Source of the DNA: an uncultured Bacteroides sp.
Lineage (GTDB): Bacteria > Bacteroidota > Bacteroidia > Bacteroidales > Bacteroidaceae
Length of the DNA: 64,000 nucleotides
Direction of reading: 5' to 3'
Assembly: GCF_910586915.1 (NCBI RefSeq)
Contig: NZ_CAJULN010000001.1
Coordinates: 62,001-126,000, forward strand
Below the pieces are notes generated by a model. The model was given only the letters and a program-made list of their open reading frames with translations, was not told the DNA's origin and made no database searches. Below are positions 34,578 to 43,869 of the stretch, piece by piece (position 1 is the first letter of the stretch; every line of letters starts with the position of its first letter). Both the position numbers and the translations under genes were made by a program.

Positions 34578-35516
34578 ATGAATAAACTGATAAAGGCTAT
34601 CAACGAGCTGAAAAAAGAAAAGAATGCAGTCATTCTGGGGCACTACTACCAGAAGGGTGAAATACAAGACATCGCCGATTACGTTGGCGACAGTTTGGCT
34701 TTGGCCCAGTGGGCGGCAAAGACGGAAGCAGACATTATCGTGATGTGCGGCGTCCACTTCATGGGTGAGACGGCGAAAGTACTTTGTCCGGAAAAGAAGA
34801 TACTGGTTCCCGATATGGCGGCAGGCTGTTCACTGGCCGACAGTTGTCCCGCCGACAAGTTTGCACAATTCGTCAAAGAGCATCCGGGACACACCGTCAT
34901 TTCGTACGTCAACACTACCGCCGCCGTGAAAGCAGTGACAGACGTAGTGGTGACTTCCACCAATGCCCGGCAAATTGTGGAAAGATTTCCCAAAGACGAG
35001 AAAATAATCTTTGGCCCAGATAGGAACTTGGGCAATTACATCAATTCGGTCACGAACAGAAATATGCTCCTTTGGGACGGAGCCTGCCATGTGCACGAAC
35101 AGTTCTCGGTCGAAAAAATCGTAGCACTCAAAGCACAGCATCCCGAAGCACTGCTGCTGGCACATCCCGAATGCAAAAACACAGTGCTGAAACTTGCCGA
35201 TGTGGTAGGCTCTACGGCAGCATTGTTGAAGTATGCCGTAAACCATCCCGAAAATACCTATATCGTAGCCACCGAATCGGGTATCCTGCACGAGATGCAG
35301 AAGCAGTGTCCGCAGACAACGTTTATCCCCGCTCCCCCCAGCGACAGTACGTGTGGATGCAACGAATGCAGTTTTATGCGGCTCAACACACTCGAAAAAC
35401 TCTACGAGTGCTTAAAGAATGAATCACCGGAAATTACAGTCGACCCCGACATCGCAGCAAAGGCTGTGAAGCCCATCCAACGGATGTTGGAGATTTCGGA
35501 AGCGCTGGGATTGTAG
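34578..35516 (+). CDS. nadA: Quinolinate synthase A
   Basis: A 312-residue [4Fe-4S] enzyme that condenses iminoaspartate with dihydroxyacetone phosphate to quinolinate, the second step of de novo NAD synthesis. Evidence: AVILGHYYQKGEIQDIADYVGDS at the N-terminus, three iron-sulfur cysteines in VMCGVHFMGETAK, WDGACHVHEQF and the STCGCNECSFM region, and the phosphate/substrate segment AHPECKN. The length is normal. It pairs functionally with nadB at 6058. nadC is not in the window. A strong terminator follows. Confidence 0.95.
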   Translation: MNKLIKAINELKKEKNAVILGHYYQKGEIQDIADYVGDSLALAQWAAKTEADIIVMCGVHFMGETAKVLCPEKKILVPDMAAGCSLADSCPADKFAQFVKEHPGHTVISYVNTTAAVKAVTDVVVTSTNARQIVERFPKDEKIIFGPDRNLGNYINSVTNRNMLLWDGACHVHEQFSVEKIVALKAQHPEALLLAHPECKNTVLKLADVVGSTAALLKYAVNHPENTYIVATESGILHEMQKQCPQTTFIPAPPSDSTCGCNECSFMRLNTLEKLYECLKNESPEITVDPDIAAKAVKPIQRMLEISEALGL

Positions 35517-35540
35517 AGATTCTTCTAAGAATATTCTTCG

Positions 35541-35587
35541 AGAAGGGTAGTATGGCAGACAGAAAGCCATATTACCCTTCTTTTTTA
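35541..35587 (+). terminator. Terminator of nadA
   Basis: A 16-bp stem AGAAGGGTAGTATGGC / GCCATATTACCCTTCT with one mismatch and a 9-nt loop, followed by TTTTT, 25 nt after the nadA stop. Confidence 0.85.
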
Positions 35588-35685
35588 GCTAACAGACTGA
35601 CTCTCTATTGTGTGTACATTTTGTCCATATACAATTTGTGCGGTTATAAAGGAAGATTTTTACACTTCTCGATTTATATAGTTCT

Positions 35686-35693
35686 TAATTTTG
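35686..35693 (+). promoter_or_regulatory. -7 box of the second PUL
   Basis: TAATTTTG followed by CATT is a good -7 match 73 nt before the SusC ATG at 35766. A -33 TTTG at the right spacing is not visible, consistent with help from an activator such as the hybrid regulator encoded at 45736. Confidence 0.4.
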
Positions 35694-35765
35694 CATTTAT
35701 TAAAAGTCTATTGACTATCGATAAAATGCACACTATACTTTATTAACCATAAAAATTAAGAACGT

Positions 35766-38700
35766 ATGAAAAAGAAGAGAGTCTGTTCTATGAAAATTCC
35801 TTGTAGGATATGGCTATTAGTTGTTGCATTGTCCGTCGGACAGGCAGCTTTTTCATTGGAGGGAACGTCTATTCCCATGAGCGATAAGTCTGCTCAGCAA
35901 CAAAAAATCGTAGAGGTTTCGGGTACGGTTACCGACAACTTAGGCCCCGTCATCGGAGCAACCGTTGCCGTGAAGGGCACCACTACGGGAGTGATTACCG
36001 ACGTGGATGGTAATTTTAAGTTGAAAGTTCCGGTAGGAGCTACTATCGTGGTATCTTACATCGGCTACCAGAACAAGGAAATCGTTTACAAAGGAGAAAA
36101 GAATCTGACCATCCGACTTAGTGAGAATGTGCAGGAGCTTCAAGAGGTACAGGTGATTGCTTACGGTTCGCAGAAGAAAGTGACCGTCACCGGTGCTCTT
36201 TCTTCTATTAATAATGAAGAACTGTTGAAGTCGCCCGTTGCCAGCATGGCAAATGCGCTGACCGGTAAGGTGACCGGTCTTGCCAGTGTACAGTCCAGCG
36301 GCCAGCCGGGTGCCGATGATGCTACGCTGTATGTGCGTGGTGTCGGTTCGTTGAGCACTGCTTTGTCGCAACCGTTGATGCTGGTTGATGGGGTAGAACG
36401 CTCTTTCTTCCAATTAGACCCGAATGAGGTGGAGAGCATCACTGTGTTGAAAGACGCTTCCGCTACGGCAGTGTTTGGTGTGCGTGGTGCCAACGGAGTT
36501 ATCCTGGTGACTACCAAGCGCGGTACGCAGGGAAAAGCGAAAGTGAATTTCTCTACTACTTTTGCATGGCAGATGCCGTCGCGCGTACCTGAGTTTGCCA
36601 ACAGTTACGAGTACGCCACCGCTTACAATAACGCACAGTTGCACGACGGTGTATCTGAAGACCAGTTGGCTTTCTCGCCTGAAATCGTAGAGAAGTTCCG
36701 TACCAACAGCGACCCGTTGGTTTATCCGAGCACCGATTGGACGGATATGCTGATAAAGAACTCCGCTATGCAGACACAGCATAACTTCAATATATCGGGC
36801 GGTTCCGAAAGGGTGAAATACTTTGCTTCGTTGGGCGTGTTCACGCAGAACGGTCTGTTCAAGACCTTCGAGGAGAACGAAAACGACAAAGGCTTTAAGT
36901 ACAACCGCTACAACTACCGTATCAACATGGACGTGGCTGTCACCAAGACAACCTCCATGCAAGTCAACTTGGGAGGGTATCTGAACGACAAGCAGGAACC
37001 TAATTATAATAATGGTACATATACCGACCTCAAGTTTCTGTTCCGCGACGTTTATACGGCTGTTCCGTTTGCCGGAGCAGGATTGGTTGACGGCAAATGG
37101 GTGGTATCCGATCAAGACCTGTTCTCGGTAGGTAACTATGCAGACGGTTTGAATGTATATTATGGTAAGGGATACAACAACCGCACACAGAACACGTTGA
37201 ACTTCGACTTCAAACTCGAACAAAAGCTCGACTGCCTGACCAAAGGGCTGAAAGCCCACGTGAAGGGTGCATATAATAGTGGAGTGACCATTACCAAGCG
37301 TCGCGAAGGCCGTGCCAACAAGTACGAAGCGGTTTACGACAACGACGGCGAGCTGATTTACCGGAAGACACAGGACTATCAGAAATTAGGTTATACGGAA
37401 TCTACCGGACAGTCGAGAAACTGGTATCTCGAGGCAGCGTTGAATTACAAACGCGACTTTGGCAACCACCATGTGTCGGCATTGGCGATGTACAACCAGT
37501 CGATGACGTATTATCCGTCGGGTCCCAGTGAGTTTGTGGGTATTCCGAGAAGTTATGTCGGCTTGGTGGGACGTGCCACGTATGACTACAAGACCCGATA
37601 CCTGCTGGACGTAAGTGTGGGTTACAACGGTTCGGAGAACTTTGCCGAAGGGCAACGTTTCGGATTGTTCCCTGCCGGCTCTCTCGGTTGGATTGTGTCG
37701 GAAGAGAGATTCTTCCAGCCGTTGAAGAAGGTGGTTACTTATTTGAAACTCCGTGGTTCTTACGGTATTGTGGGTAACGACCGCGTGAGTGATAATTCGC
37801 GTTTCCTCTATTTGCCGGATAAATACCTCATCAGTTCGGGCAATTATAATTTCGGTATCAATACTCCTACCAATATTGCGGGAGCGGCGGAATCCAAAAA
37901 AGGAAATCCGAAAGTAACCTGGGAAACCTCCGCCAAGCAAAACTACGGTATAGATGCCAAGTTCCTGAAAGACCGTCTGAGCCTGAACTTCGACTACTTT
38001 ATCGAACATCGGAAGAATATCCTGAGTGCACGTACGGTATCTCCCGGCTACTTGGCTGTCAGCCTTCCCATTGCCAACATCGGTAAGGTAGACAATCAGG
38101 GATACGAAATCAACCTGAAGTGGGACGACCGCATCAATGACGTGCGCTACTACGTAGGCGCCAACCTTTCGTATGCCAAGAATAAGATTGTGTTCATTGA
38201 CGAAATCCGTTACCCGTATGAATGGATGCAGACCGAGGGCAAGCCGGTGGGGCAGCAGTTCGGCTACGTGTTCGACGGATACTTCACAGAAGAAGAGGCT
38301 GCCAATTACGAAAGTCTGAAAGGCAAGGAGGGCGGTATTGCCGACCAGGGTTCGGGCTACATTCCTCTTGCCGGCGACGTGAAGTACAAGGACTTGAATG
38401 GCGACGGGCGGATTGACGAGAAAGACGTCCGCGACATCGGCCATCCGAAATACCCGCTCTATTCGGCAGGTATGAATATGGGACTTTCGTGGAAAGGATT
38501 TGATTTCAGCATGACGTGGTCGGGAGCTTTCAAGACTTCGCGTTTTCTGAGTTCGATGTACCGTGTTCCATACGGAGAGAGCAACAACTCGGCGGTGATG
38601 AAATACATGATTGAGGATGCCTGGACGCCCGAGAAGGGAGATTCGGCAAAGGCGCCGGCACTGTCGTTCAAGAGTAAGTCGCACAACTACCGCGATTCCG

Positions 38701-38933
38701 ACCTTTGGTTGAGAGATGCCTCTTACGTACGGTTGAAAAACATCGAATTAGGATATTCGTTCCCTAAATCCTGGTTACAGAAGGCGCATATCGGTTCGCT
38801 CCGCATTTCTGTGTCGGGATACAACCTGCTGACGTTCGACAGCTTTAAAGTATCCGATCCGGAGAGCGACCCGAGCGGCACGGCCTATCCATTGATAAAA
38901 GTGGTGAACGTAGGATTGAAAGTCGGTTTCTAA
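35766..38933 (+). CDS. SusC/RagA TonB-dependent transporter (first pair)
   Basis: A 1055-residue outer-membrane importer. The signal peptide (ends AAFS) is followed by a carboxypeptidase-regulatory-like domain (VSGTVTDNLGPVIGATVAVKGTT...YIGYQNKEIV), the TonB-box/plug region (VQVIAYGSQKKVTVTGALSS, VFGVRGANGVILVTTKRG) and the barrel, ending NVGLKVGF. It lacks an STN domain, so it does not signal through FecR, in keeping with control by the hybrid two-component regulator of this cluster. The SusD partner starts 24 nt after its stop. Confidence 0.95.
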   Translation: MKKKRVCSMKIPCRIWLLVVALSVGQAAFSLEGTSIPMSDKSAQQQKIVEVSGTVTDNLGPVIGATVAVKGTTTGVITDVDGNFKLKVPVGATIVVSYIGYQNKEIVYKGEKNLTIRLSENVQELQEVQVIAYGSQKKVTVTGALSSINNEELLKSPVASMANALTGKVTGLASVQSSGQPGADDATLYVRGVGSLSTALSQPLMLVDGVERSFFQLDPNEVESITVLKDASATAVFGVRGANGVILVTTKRGTQGKAKVNFSTTFAWQMPSRVPEFANSYEYATAYNNAQLHDGVSEDQLAFSPEIVEKFRTNSDPLVYPSTDWTDMLIKNSAMQTQHNFNISGGSERVKYFASLGVFTQNGLFKTFEENENDKGFKYNRYNYRINMDVAVTKTTSMQVNLGGYLNDKQEPNYNNGTYTDLKFLFRDVYTAVPFAGAGLVDGKWVVSDQDLFSVGNYADGLNVYYGKGYNNRTQNTLNFDFKLEQKLDCLTKGLKAHVKGAYNSGVTITKRREGRANKYEAVYDNDGELIYRKTQDYQKLGYTESTGQSRNWYLEAALNYKRDFGNHHVSALAMYNQSMTYYPSGPSEFVGIPRSYVGLVGRATYDYKTRYLLDVSVGYNGSENFAEGQRFGLFPAGSLGWIVSEERFFQPLKKVVTYLKLRGSYGIVGNDRVSDNSRFLYLPDKYLISSGNYNFGINTPTNIAGAAESKKGNPKVTWETSAKQNYGIDAKFLKDRLSLNFDYFIEHRKNILSARTVSPGYLAVSLPIANIGKVDNQGYEINLKWDDRINDVRYYVGANLSYAKNKIVFIDEIRYPYEWMQTEGKPVGQQFGYVFDGYFTEEEAANYESLKGKEGGIADQGSGYIPLAGDVKYKDLNGDGRIDEKDVRDIGHPKYPLYSAGMNMGLSWKGFDFSMTWSGAFKTSRFLSSMYRVPYGESNNSAVMKYMIEDAWTPEKGDSAKAPALSFKSKSHNYRDSDLWLRDASYVRLKNIELGYSFPKSWLQKAHIGSLRISVSGYNLLTFDSFKVSDPESDPSGTAYPLIKVVNVGLKVGF

Positions 38934-38957
38934 TCAAATTTTTAATTAATCAAAGTC

Positions 38958-40805
38958 ATGAAATCATTAAGAAAACTATTATATACCATCCTTTTGACGG
39001 GGTCTTTGCTGACCATCGTTTCTTGCGAGGATTTGGCGTTCGGTGACAAATTCCTTCAGAAGCCGCCCAGTTCGGATGTAACCATCGACACCATTTTCTC
39101 TTCGGCAGAATATGCACGGCGCATTCTATGGAGAAGTTATCAGTCGCTTCCGTATGGAATGGAGACTTCCGGCTATTGGACACAGATGTGGCTCGGTACG
39201 CTGGAGGGGCTGACCGATTTGAACTACGACAACGTGGGCTATTCGGGTGTAATGAAGGTGTACTACAGTGGCAACTACAATGCATCGGTCGAAGACTCGC
39301 CGAGAGCGACTTATATGGCTACGAAAATCCGTTTCAACGACAATGAAAGCGGAATGTGGAAAGCCATCCGCCACGCCTGGCTGTTTGTGGAAAATGTAGA
39401 CCGCGTGCCCGACATGGACGCGGTTGAGAAAGAACGTCTGAAGGCGGAGGCCAAGATGATAGTAGCCGTTTATTACGCCCATATGTTGCGTCATTACGGT
39501 GGTCTGCCGATTGTCGACCATGCCATCGACCCGGAGGATACCAACCTGCCGGGGCGTTCGACGCTACAGAATACGGTCGATTATATTGTCGGATTGCTGG
39601 ACGATGCCATCAACTGCCCGGAGTTTCCGTGGAGAGTTCCGGAGGAGGAGATGGGCAACTGGGACGGACGTATGTGCAAGGCAGGCGCAATGGCGCTGAA
39701 GGCGCGTGTGCTGCTGTTTGTAGCCAGTCCGTTGTTCAACAGCGATGCTCCTTACTGCCAGGGGGAGGCCTCTTCGCAACTGATGACATGGTTCGGAGGC
39801 TATAGCAAAGAGCGTTGGAAACTCGCCATCGATGCTTGCGAAGCGTTCTTCACGGCTCTCAATGCCAATGGATATTACAAATTGGTAGAAGCCGGCGAGA
39901 ATGGGACGAATGGCGTACGCGAAGCGTTCACGAGCGGTTACTTTGACCGTGGAACGACGGAGACGCTTATCTCGGTGCGGAGAAACATTTATGCACAGAA
40001 AAACAATTCGGTATTGAGCAATTCCGTCCGCTGGGGAGGTTATTGCCCTACGCTTGAATACTTCAATATGTTCCAGATGGCAGACGGAACGGATTTCGAT
40101 TGGGAGAATCCCGTTCATGCAGCCAATCCGTTTATCGGCCGCGACCCGCGCCTGTACGAAACCTTCATACTCGATGATGACGACTTCAACGGGCGTAAGG
40201 CAGGTTTGTGCGAAGAATATGCCGGCGATAAGGAAAACTATCCGAAAGGACAGGACTGGGCGGCAGGAACGATGCACGAATTGAGCCTGGGCACAGGACT
40301 CGCTTGCCGCAAATGGGGGCTCGACCGCAACAGCGCATGGTCCAACCGTCCCATCCAGTGGCCTTTCCTTCGCCTGCCCGAGATTTACCTGAGCTATGCC
40401 GAAGCCTTGAACGAATACAACGGTGCCCCCGACAGTAAGGCGTACGACGCGGTGGATAAAGTACGCGCCCGCGTCCATATGCCCGGCCTTCGCAGAGGGA
40501 TGGGACAAGCGGAGTTCCGCGAAGCCCTGCTGCGCGAGCGTGCCTGCGAGTTCGGCTATGAAGAGGTGCGTTTCTTCGACCTGATTCGTTGGAAGAAATA
40601 CAACGTGTTTGAACAGAAGCTCCACGGACTCCACGTCTACAAGCACAAAGACACGGGTGTGTATAAACTGGTTCCGTTCGAACTGACCAAATACAGCCGT
40701 GTATGGTGGAAAGGAGGGTTCGACCCCAAATGGTCTCTCAGTGCCTTCCCTTCCAAAGAGGTCAACAAAGGCTACGGGCTGATACAAAACCCGGGTTGGG
40801 AATAA
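38958..40805 (+). CDS. SusD/RagB lipoprotein (first pair)
   Basis: A 615-residue surface lipoprotein with lipobox Cys23 (LTIVSC) and an acidic ED export signal. SusD features: FLQKPPSSDVTIDTIFSSAEYARRILW near the N-terminus, TPR helices (KAEAKMIVAVYYAHMLRHYGGLPIVDHAI), YLSYAEALNEYNGAPDSKAYDAVDKVRARV, and the terminal LLRERACEFGYEEVRFFDLIRW and GYGLIQNPGWE. It works with the SusC encoded just upstream. A dispersed-repeat copy lies directly after its stop codon and separates it from the second SusC gene. Confidence 0.95.
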   Translation: MKSLRKLLYTILLTGSLLTIVSCEDLAFGDKFLQKPPSSDVTIDTIFSSAEYARRILWRSYQSLPYGMETSGYWTQMWLGTLEGLTDLNYDNVGYSGVMKVYYSGNYNASVEDSPRATYMATKIRFNDNESGMWKAIRHAWLFVENVDRVPDMDAVEKERLKAEAKMIVAVYYAHMLRHYGGLPIVDHAIDPEDTNLPGRSTLQNTVDYIVGLLDDAINCPEFPWRVPEEEMGNWDGRMCKAGAMALKARVLLFVASPLFNSDAPYCQGEASSQLMTWFGGYSKERWKLAIDACEAFFTALNANGYYKLVEAGENGTNGVREAFTSGYFDRGTTETLISVRRNIYAQKNNSVLSNSVRWGGYCPTLEYFNMFQMADGTDFDWENPVHAANPFIGRDPRLYETFILDDDDFNGRKAGLCEEYAGDKENYPKGQDWAAGTMHELSLGTGLACRKWGLDRNSAWSNRPIQWPFLRLPEIYLSYAEALNEYNGAPDSKAYDAVDKVRARVHMPGLRRGMGQAEFREALLRERACEFGYEEVRFFDLIRWKKYNVFEQKLHGLHVYKHKDTGVYKLVPFELTKYSRVWWKGGFDPKWSLSAFPSKEVNKGYGLIQNPGWE

Positions 40806-40822
40806 CCCGCCCGATGATTGTC

Positions 40823-41016
40823 CGCTATCTTCCCCCCAACAGCCAAATGGGTAAATTACAGTCTGATATTCAACTGGTTGCAGCGCATATATATGCTGCG
40901 TGCAGGAGATATGGATGCTGGACATTGGACATATATACGTTGGAGATAGGATATATATGTGCTGGAAACAGGAGACATATCCCCTGCAAACAGGGTCTGT
41001 GGAGAGGAAAAATGGC
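40823..41016. repeat. Dispersed 22-bp-period palindromic repeat, copy B
   Basis: The left boundary CGCTATCTTCC at 40823 precedes about five ATATAT-centred units from 40880 (GCAGCGCATATATATGCTGC, then CATATATAC, ATATATATGTGCTGG and GAGACATATCCCC forms). The right boundary GAAAAATGGC is at 41007-41016. It is located between two consecutive SusD and SusC genes, 75 nt beyond the stop codon of the first. Confidence 0.7.
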
Positions 41017-41073
41017 GCATGATGATTATGAACAATGGATATTAACAGAAAACAGAAATAACAATATACTCAC

Positions 41074-43851
41074 ATGAGAAAAAGTATCAAGTTATTAGTG
41101 GCGTGTGCACTCTGTTCGCCGGTCGTTCTTACGGCTCAGGAACAAGACAGTTTGCTGGCACGCAAAAGTAAAACGGTCGTAGAGTATGGACGCGGGCTAT
41201 CGTTCGGTTTGAAGGAATCGACCACGGCCACGGCTACCGCCGGTGAAGAGGAACTCTCGCACAAAAAGAGTATCAACAACTCCAATATGCTTTACGGCTT
41301 GATTCCCGGATTGCAGGTGTTGCAGAATGCCGGCAATGCGTGGGACGATGCCGCTACGCTGCGGGTACGCGGTTACGGTACGAGCAGCTCCACCACCCCG
41401 CTGGTGTTGGTAGACGGGTTTGAGCGTTCGCTCGACCAAATCAGTGCCGACGAAATAGAATCGGTCACCGTGCTGAAAGATGCCGCATCTACCGCCCTTT
41501 ACGGAATCAAGGGCGCCAACGGCGTTATCCTCGTAAAGACCAAACGCGGCAAAGAGGGCAAACCGGAGATTAACTTCTCCTATCAGTTTACGATGGGCAC
41601 TCCCCGCCGGCTGCCCGAATTGGCAGACGGATACACCTACGCCACGGCGTTGAACGAAGGACTGGCCAACGACGGGCTCTCCGCACGTTATTCGGCAGAA
41701 GAGTTGGAGGCGTTCCGCACGCAAAGCCATCCCGACGCTTATCCCAATGTAGACTGGTGGAACGAAGCCTTGCGCGACCACAGCTTCGGCAACAACCTCA
41801 CCTTCTCGGCCAAAGGGGGCGGCCAGTTCGTGCGCTATTTCACGCAGTTGAACTACCTCAACGACAACGGAATACTGAAACCTACCGACGACAACGACGG
41901 CTACTCCACCCAGTTCAAATATTCGAAGCTGAACATCCGTACCAACCTCGATATTACCGTCAGCCCCACCACCACGGTGCAGTTGAACCTCTTTGGCAAC
42001 TTCTCCGAACACAACCGTCCGGGAGAGACGGCAAGCACACTCTTCAAAGCCTTGTACCAGGTGCCTTCGGGAGCTTTCCCCATGAAGACGGCACGCGATG
42101 TATGGGGCGGAACCACCGTCTATTCCAACAACCCGATAGCCATGATTGCAGGCGAAGGCTACGCCCGCTCGCAGACCCGCAATATGTATGCCGACATGAA
42201 GCTCAACCAGGACTTGGACGGACTGCTGAAAGGCCTGTCGGCAGGCTTCGAAGTCGGATTGGACAACAGCGCCTCCTACTGGGACAGCAACACCCGCAAG
42301 TTTGCCTACGACCAGCCTGCGATGGATTGGGCCACCGGCGAAATTACCTACACCAACCTGCGCAATGAAGGCGCCTTGTCGTTCAGCAAGAGCGTAGGCT
42401 CTACTGTCAATCATTTCAACTTCGGCGCATATGCCAATTACGCCAGAGATTGGGGCAAACATCGTCTGGCCGCCACCTTGCAGTACCACATGGACAAGAC
42501 CAACGCAAAAGGCCAAAACAACTCGCGGGCGTTCATGGACGTAGTGGCACAGGCACACTACGTCTACAACCGGCGTTACGTATTGGACGCCTCACTCTCG
42601 GGTTCGGCTGCCAGCATCTTAGAGCCGGGGCACAGGTGGGGGCTTTTCCCCTCCGTGGGTGCCGCATGGCTCCTGTCGGAAGAAACTGCCTTGAAGAGCG
42701 ACTGGCTCAACCTGCTCAAATTCCGTGCTTCCTACGGCGTTGCCGGACGCGCCGACTACGATACCGACCTTTATCTCGATGTCTACGGAACGGGAGGAAG
42801 CTATCTCTTCGGCAAGAACCCCTCGAGCATCAGCGGTATGAAAATCACCCAGCTCGGCCTTGCCGGAATGACCTACGAGAAATCCCACAAGCTGAACGCC
42901 GGATTCGACTTCATGGCTTTCAACAAGCTGTCGGTCACCATCGACGGGTTCTACGACCACCGTACGGATATTCTCATTAGCGGCAACAATGCCGTGTCGT
43001 CCATCTTCGGCCTGTCGGTGCCTAAAATAAACAATGGCGTTGTCGACAGCTACGGCGTCGAGACCGCCCTGCGCTGGGCTGACAAGGTAGGCGATTTCAA
43101 CTATCAGATAGGCGGTATGCTCACCTTCAACCGCAACAAGATTGTCAACCAGAACGAAGAATACCGTCCGTACGACTACCTGAAACGCACGGGCAACCGC
43201 ATCGGCCAGTATTTCGGCTACGAAGTGGAAGGTATCTATCAGAACCAGGGGGAAATCGATCATCGCAACGTGAAGCAAAACCTGTCGGATGTGCGTCCGG
43301 GCGACTTGAAGTACAAAGACCAGAACAACGACGGAGTGATAGACTCTTACGACCAGGTGGCGTTGGGATACAGCCCCATGCCCGAAATCTACTACTCGCT
43401 CGACCTGAACTTCGAGTATAAAGGATTCGGTATCTACGCCCTCTTTCAAGGAACGGGACACCAAAGCACACTGCTCAACACGCCGAGCCTCTACTGGCCG
43501 TTGATTGATAACAGCACCATCTCCAGCGAATACTACAACAACCGTTGGACGCCCGACACGCCGAATGCCAAGTATCCGCGCCTCACTTCCGAAGGCTCTG
43601 CCAACAACTATACCACAAACTCCCTCTGGGTGGCAGACGCTTCTTACCTGAAGTTGCGCACGCTGGAACTGTATTACAACTTCTCGGACGAGATGATGAA
43701 GAAGAGTAAATTCGTCAAGAGTGCCCGAATCTTTGCACGCGGTCACGACCTCTTCTGCGCAGACAAGATTAAGATAGCCGACCCCGAGAACATCGGAACC
43801 AACCATCCGACCATGACCCAGTACACTTTGGGTGTTAACCTGTCATTCTAA
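41074..43851 (+). CDS. Short SusC-like transporter lacking the N-terminal extension
   Basis: A 925-residue TonB-dependent transporter. After the signal peptide (ends VLTAQ) only about 45 residues precede the plug (SNMLYGLIPGLQVLQNAGNAWDD, LVDGFERSLDQISADEIESVTVLKDAASTALYGIKGANGVI); the carboxypeptidase-regulatory-like domain present in the first SusC is missing. The barrel is complete and ends TQYTLGVNLSF. It is paired with the SusD gene 18 nt downstream. It could import a different fragment of the same glycan. No frameshift is visible, so the short form seems native. Confidence 0.92.
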   Translation: MRKSIKLLVACALCSPVVLTAQEQDSLLARKSKTVVEYGRGLSFGLKESTTATATAGEEELSHKKSINNSNMLYGLIPGLQVLQNAGNAWDDAATLRVRGYGTSSSTTPLVLVDGFERSLDQISADEIESVTVLKDAASTALYGIKGANGVILVKTKRGKEGKPEINFSYQFTMGTPRRLPELADGYTYATALNEGLANDGLSARYSAEELEAFRTQSHPDAYPNVDWWNEALRDHSFGNNLTFSAKGGGQFVRYFTQLNYLNDNGILKPTDDNDGYSTQFKYSKLNIRTNLDITVSPTTTVQLNLFGNFSEHNRPGETASTLFKALYQVPSGAFPMKTARDVWGGTTVYSNNPIAMIAGEGYARSQTRNMYADMKLNQDLDGLLKGLSAGFEVGLDNSASYWDSNTRKFAYDQPAMDWATGEITYTNLRNEGALSFSKSVGSTVNHFNFGAYANYARDWGKHRLAATLQYHMDKTNAKGQNNSRAFMDVVAQAHYVYNRRYVLDASLSGSAASILEPGHRWGLFPSVGAAWLLSEETALKSDWLNLLKFRASYGVAGRADYDTDLYLDVYGTGGSYLFGKNPSSISGMKITQLGLAGMTYEKSHKLNAGFDFMAFNKLSVTIDGFYDHRTDILISGNNAVSSIFGLSVPKINNGVVDSYGVETALRWADKVGDFNYQIGGMLTFNRNKIVNQNEEYRPYDYLKRTGNRIGQYFGYEVEGIYQNQGEIDHRNVKQNLSDVRPGDLKYKDQNNDGVIDSYDQVALGYSPMPEIYYSLDLNFEYKGFGIYALFQGTGHQSTLLNTPSLYWPLIDNSTISSEYYNNRWTPDTPNAKYPRLTSEGSANNYTTNSLWVADASYLKLRTLELYYNFSDEMMKKSKFVKSARIFARGHDLFCADKIKIADPENIGTNHPTMTQYTLGVNLSF

Positions 43852-43869
43852 ATAAAAAGTAAAACGAAC

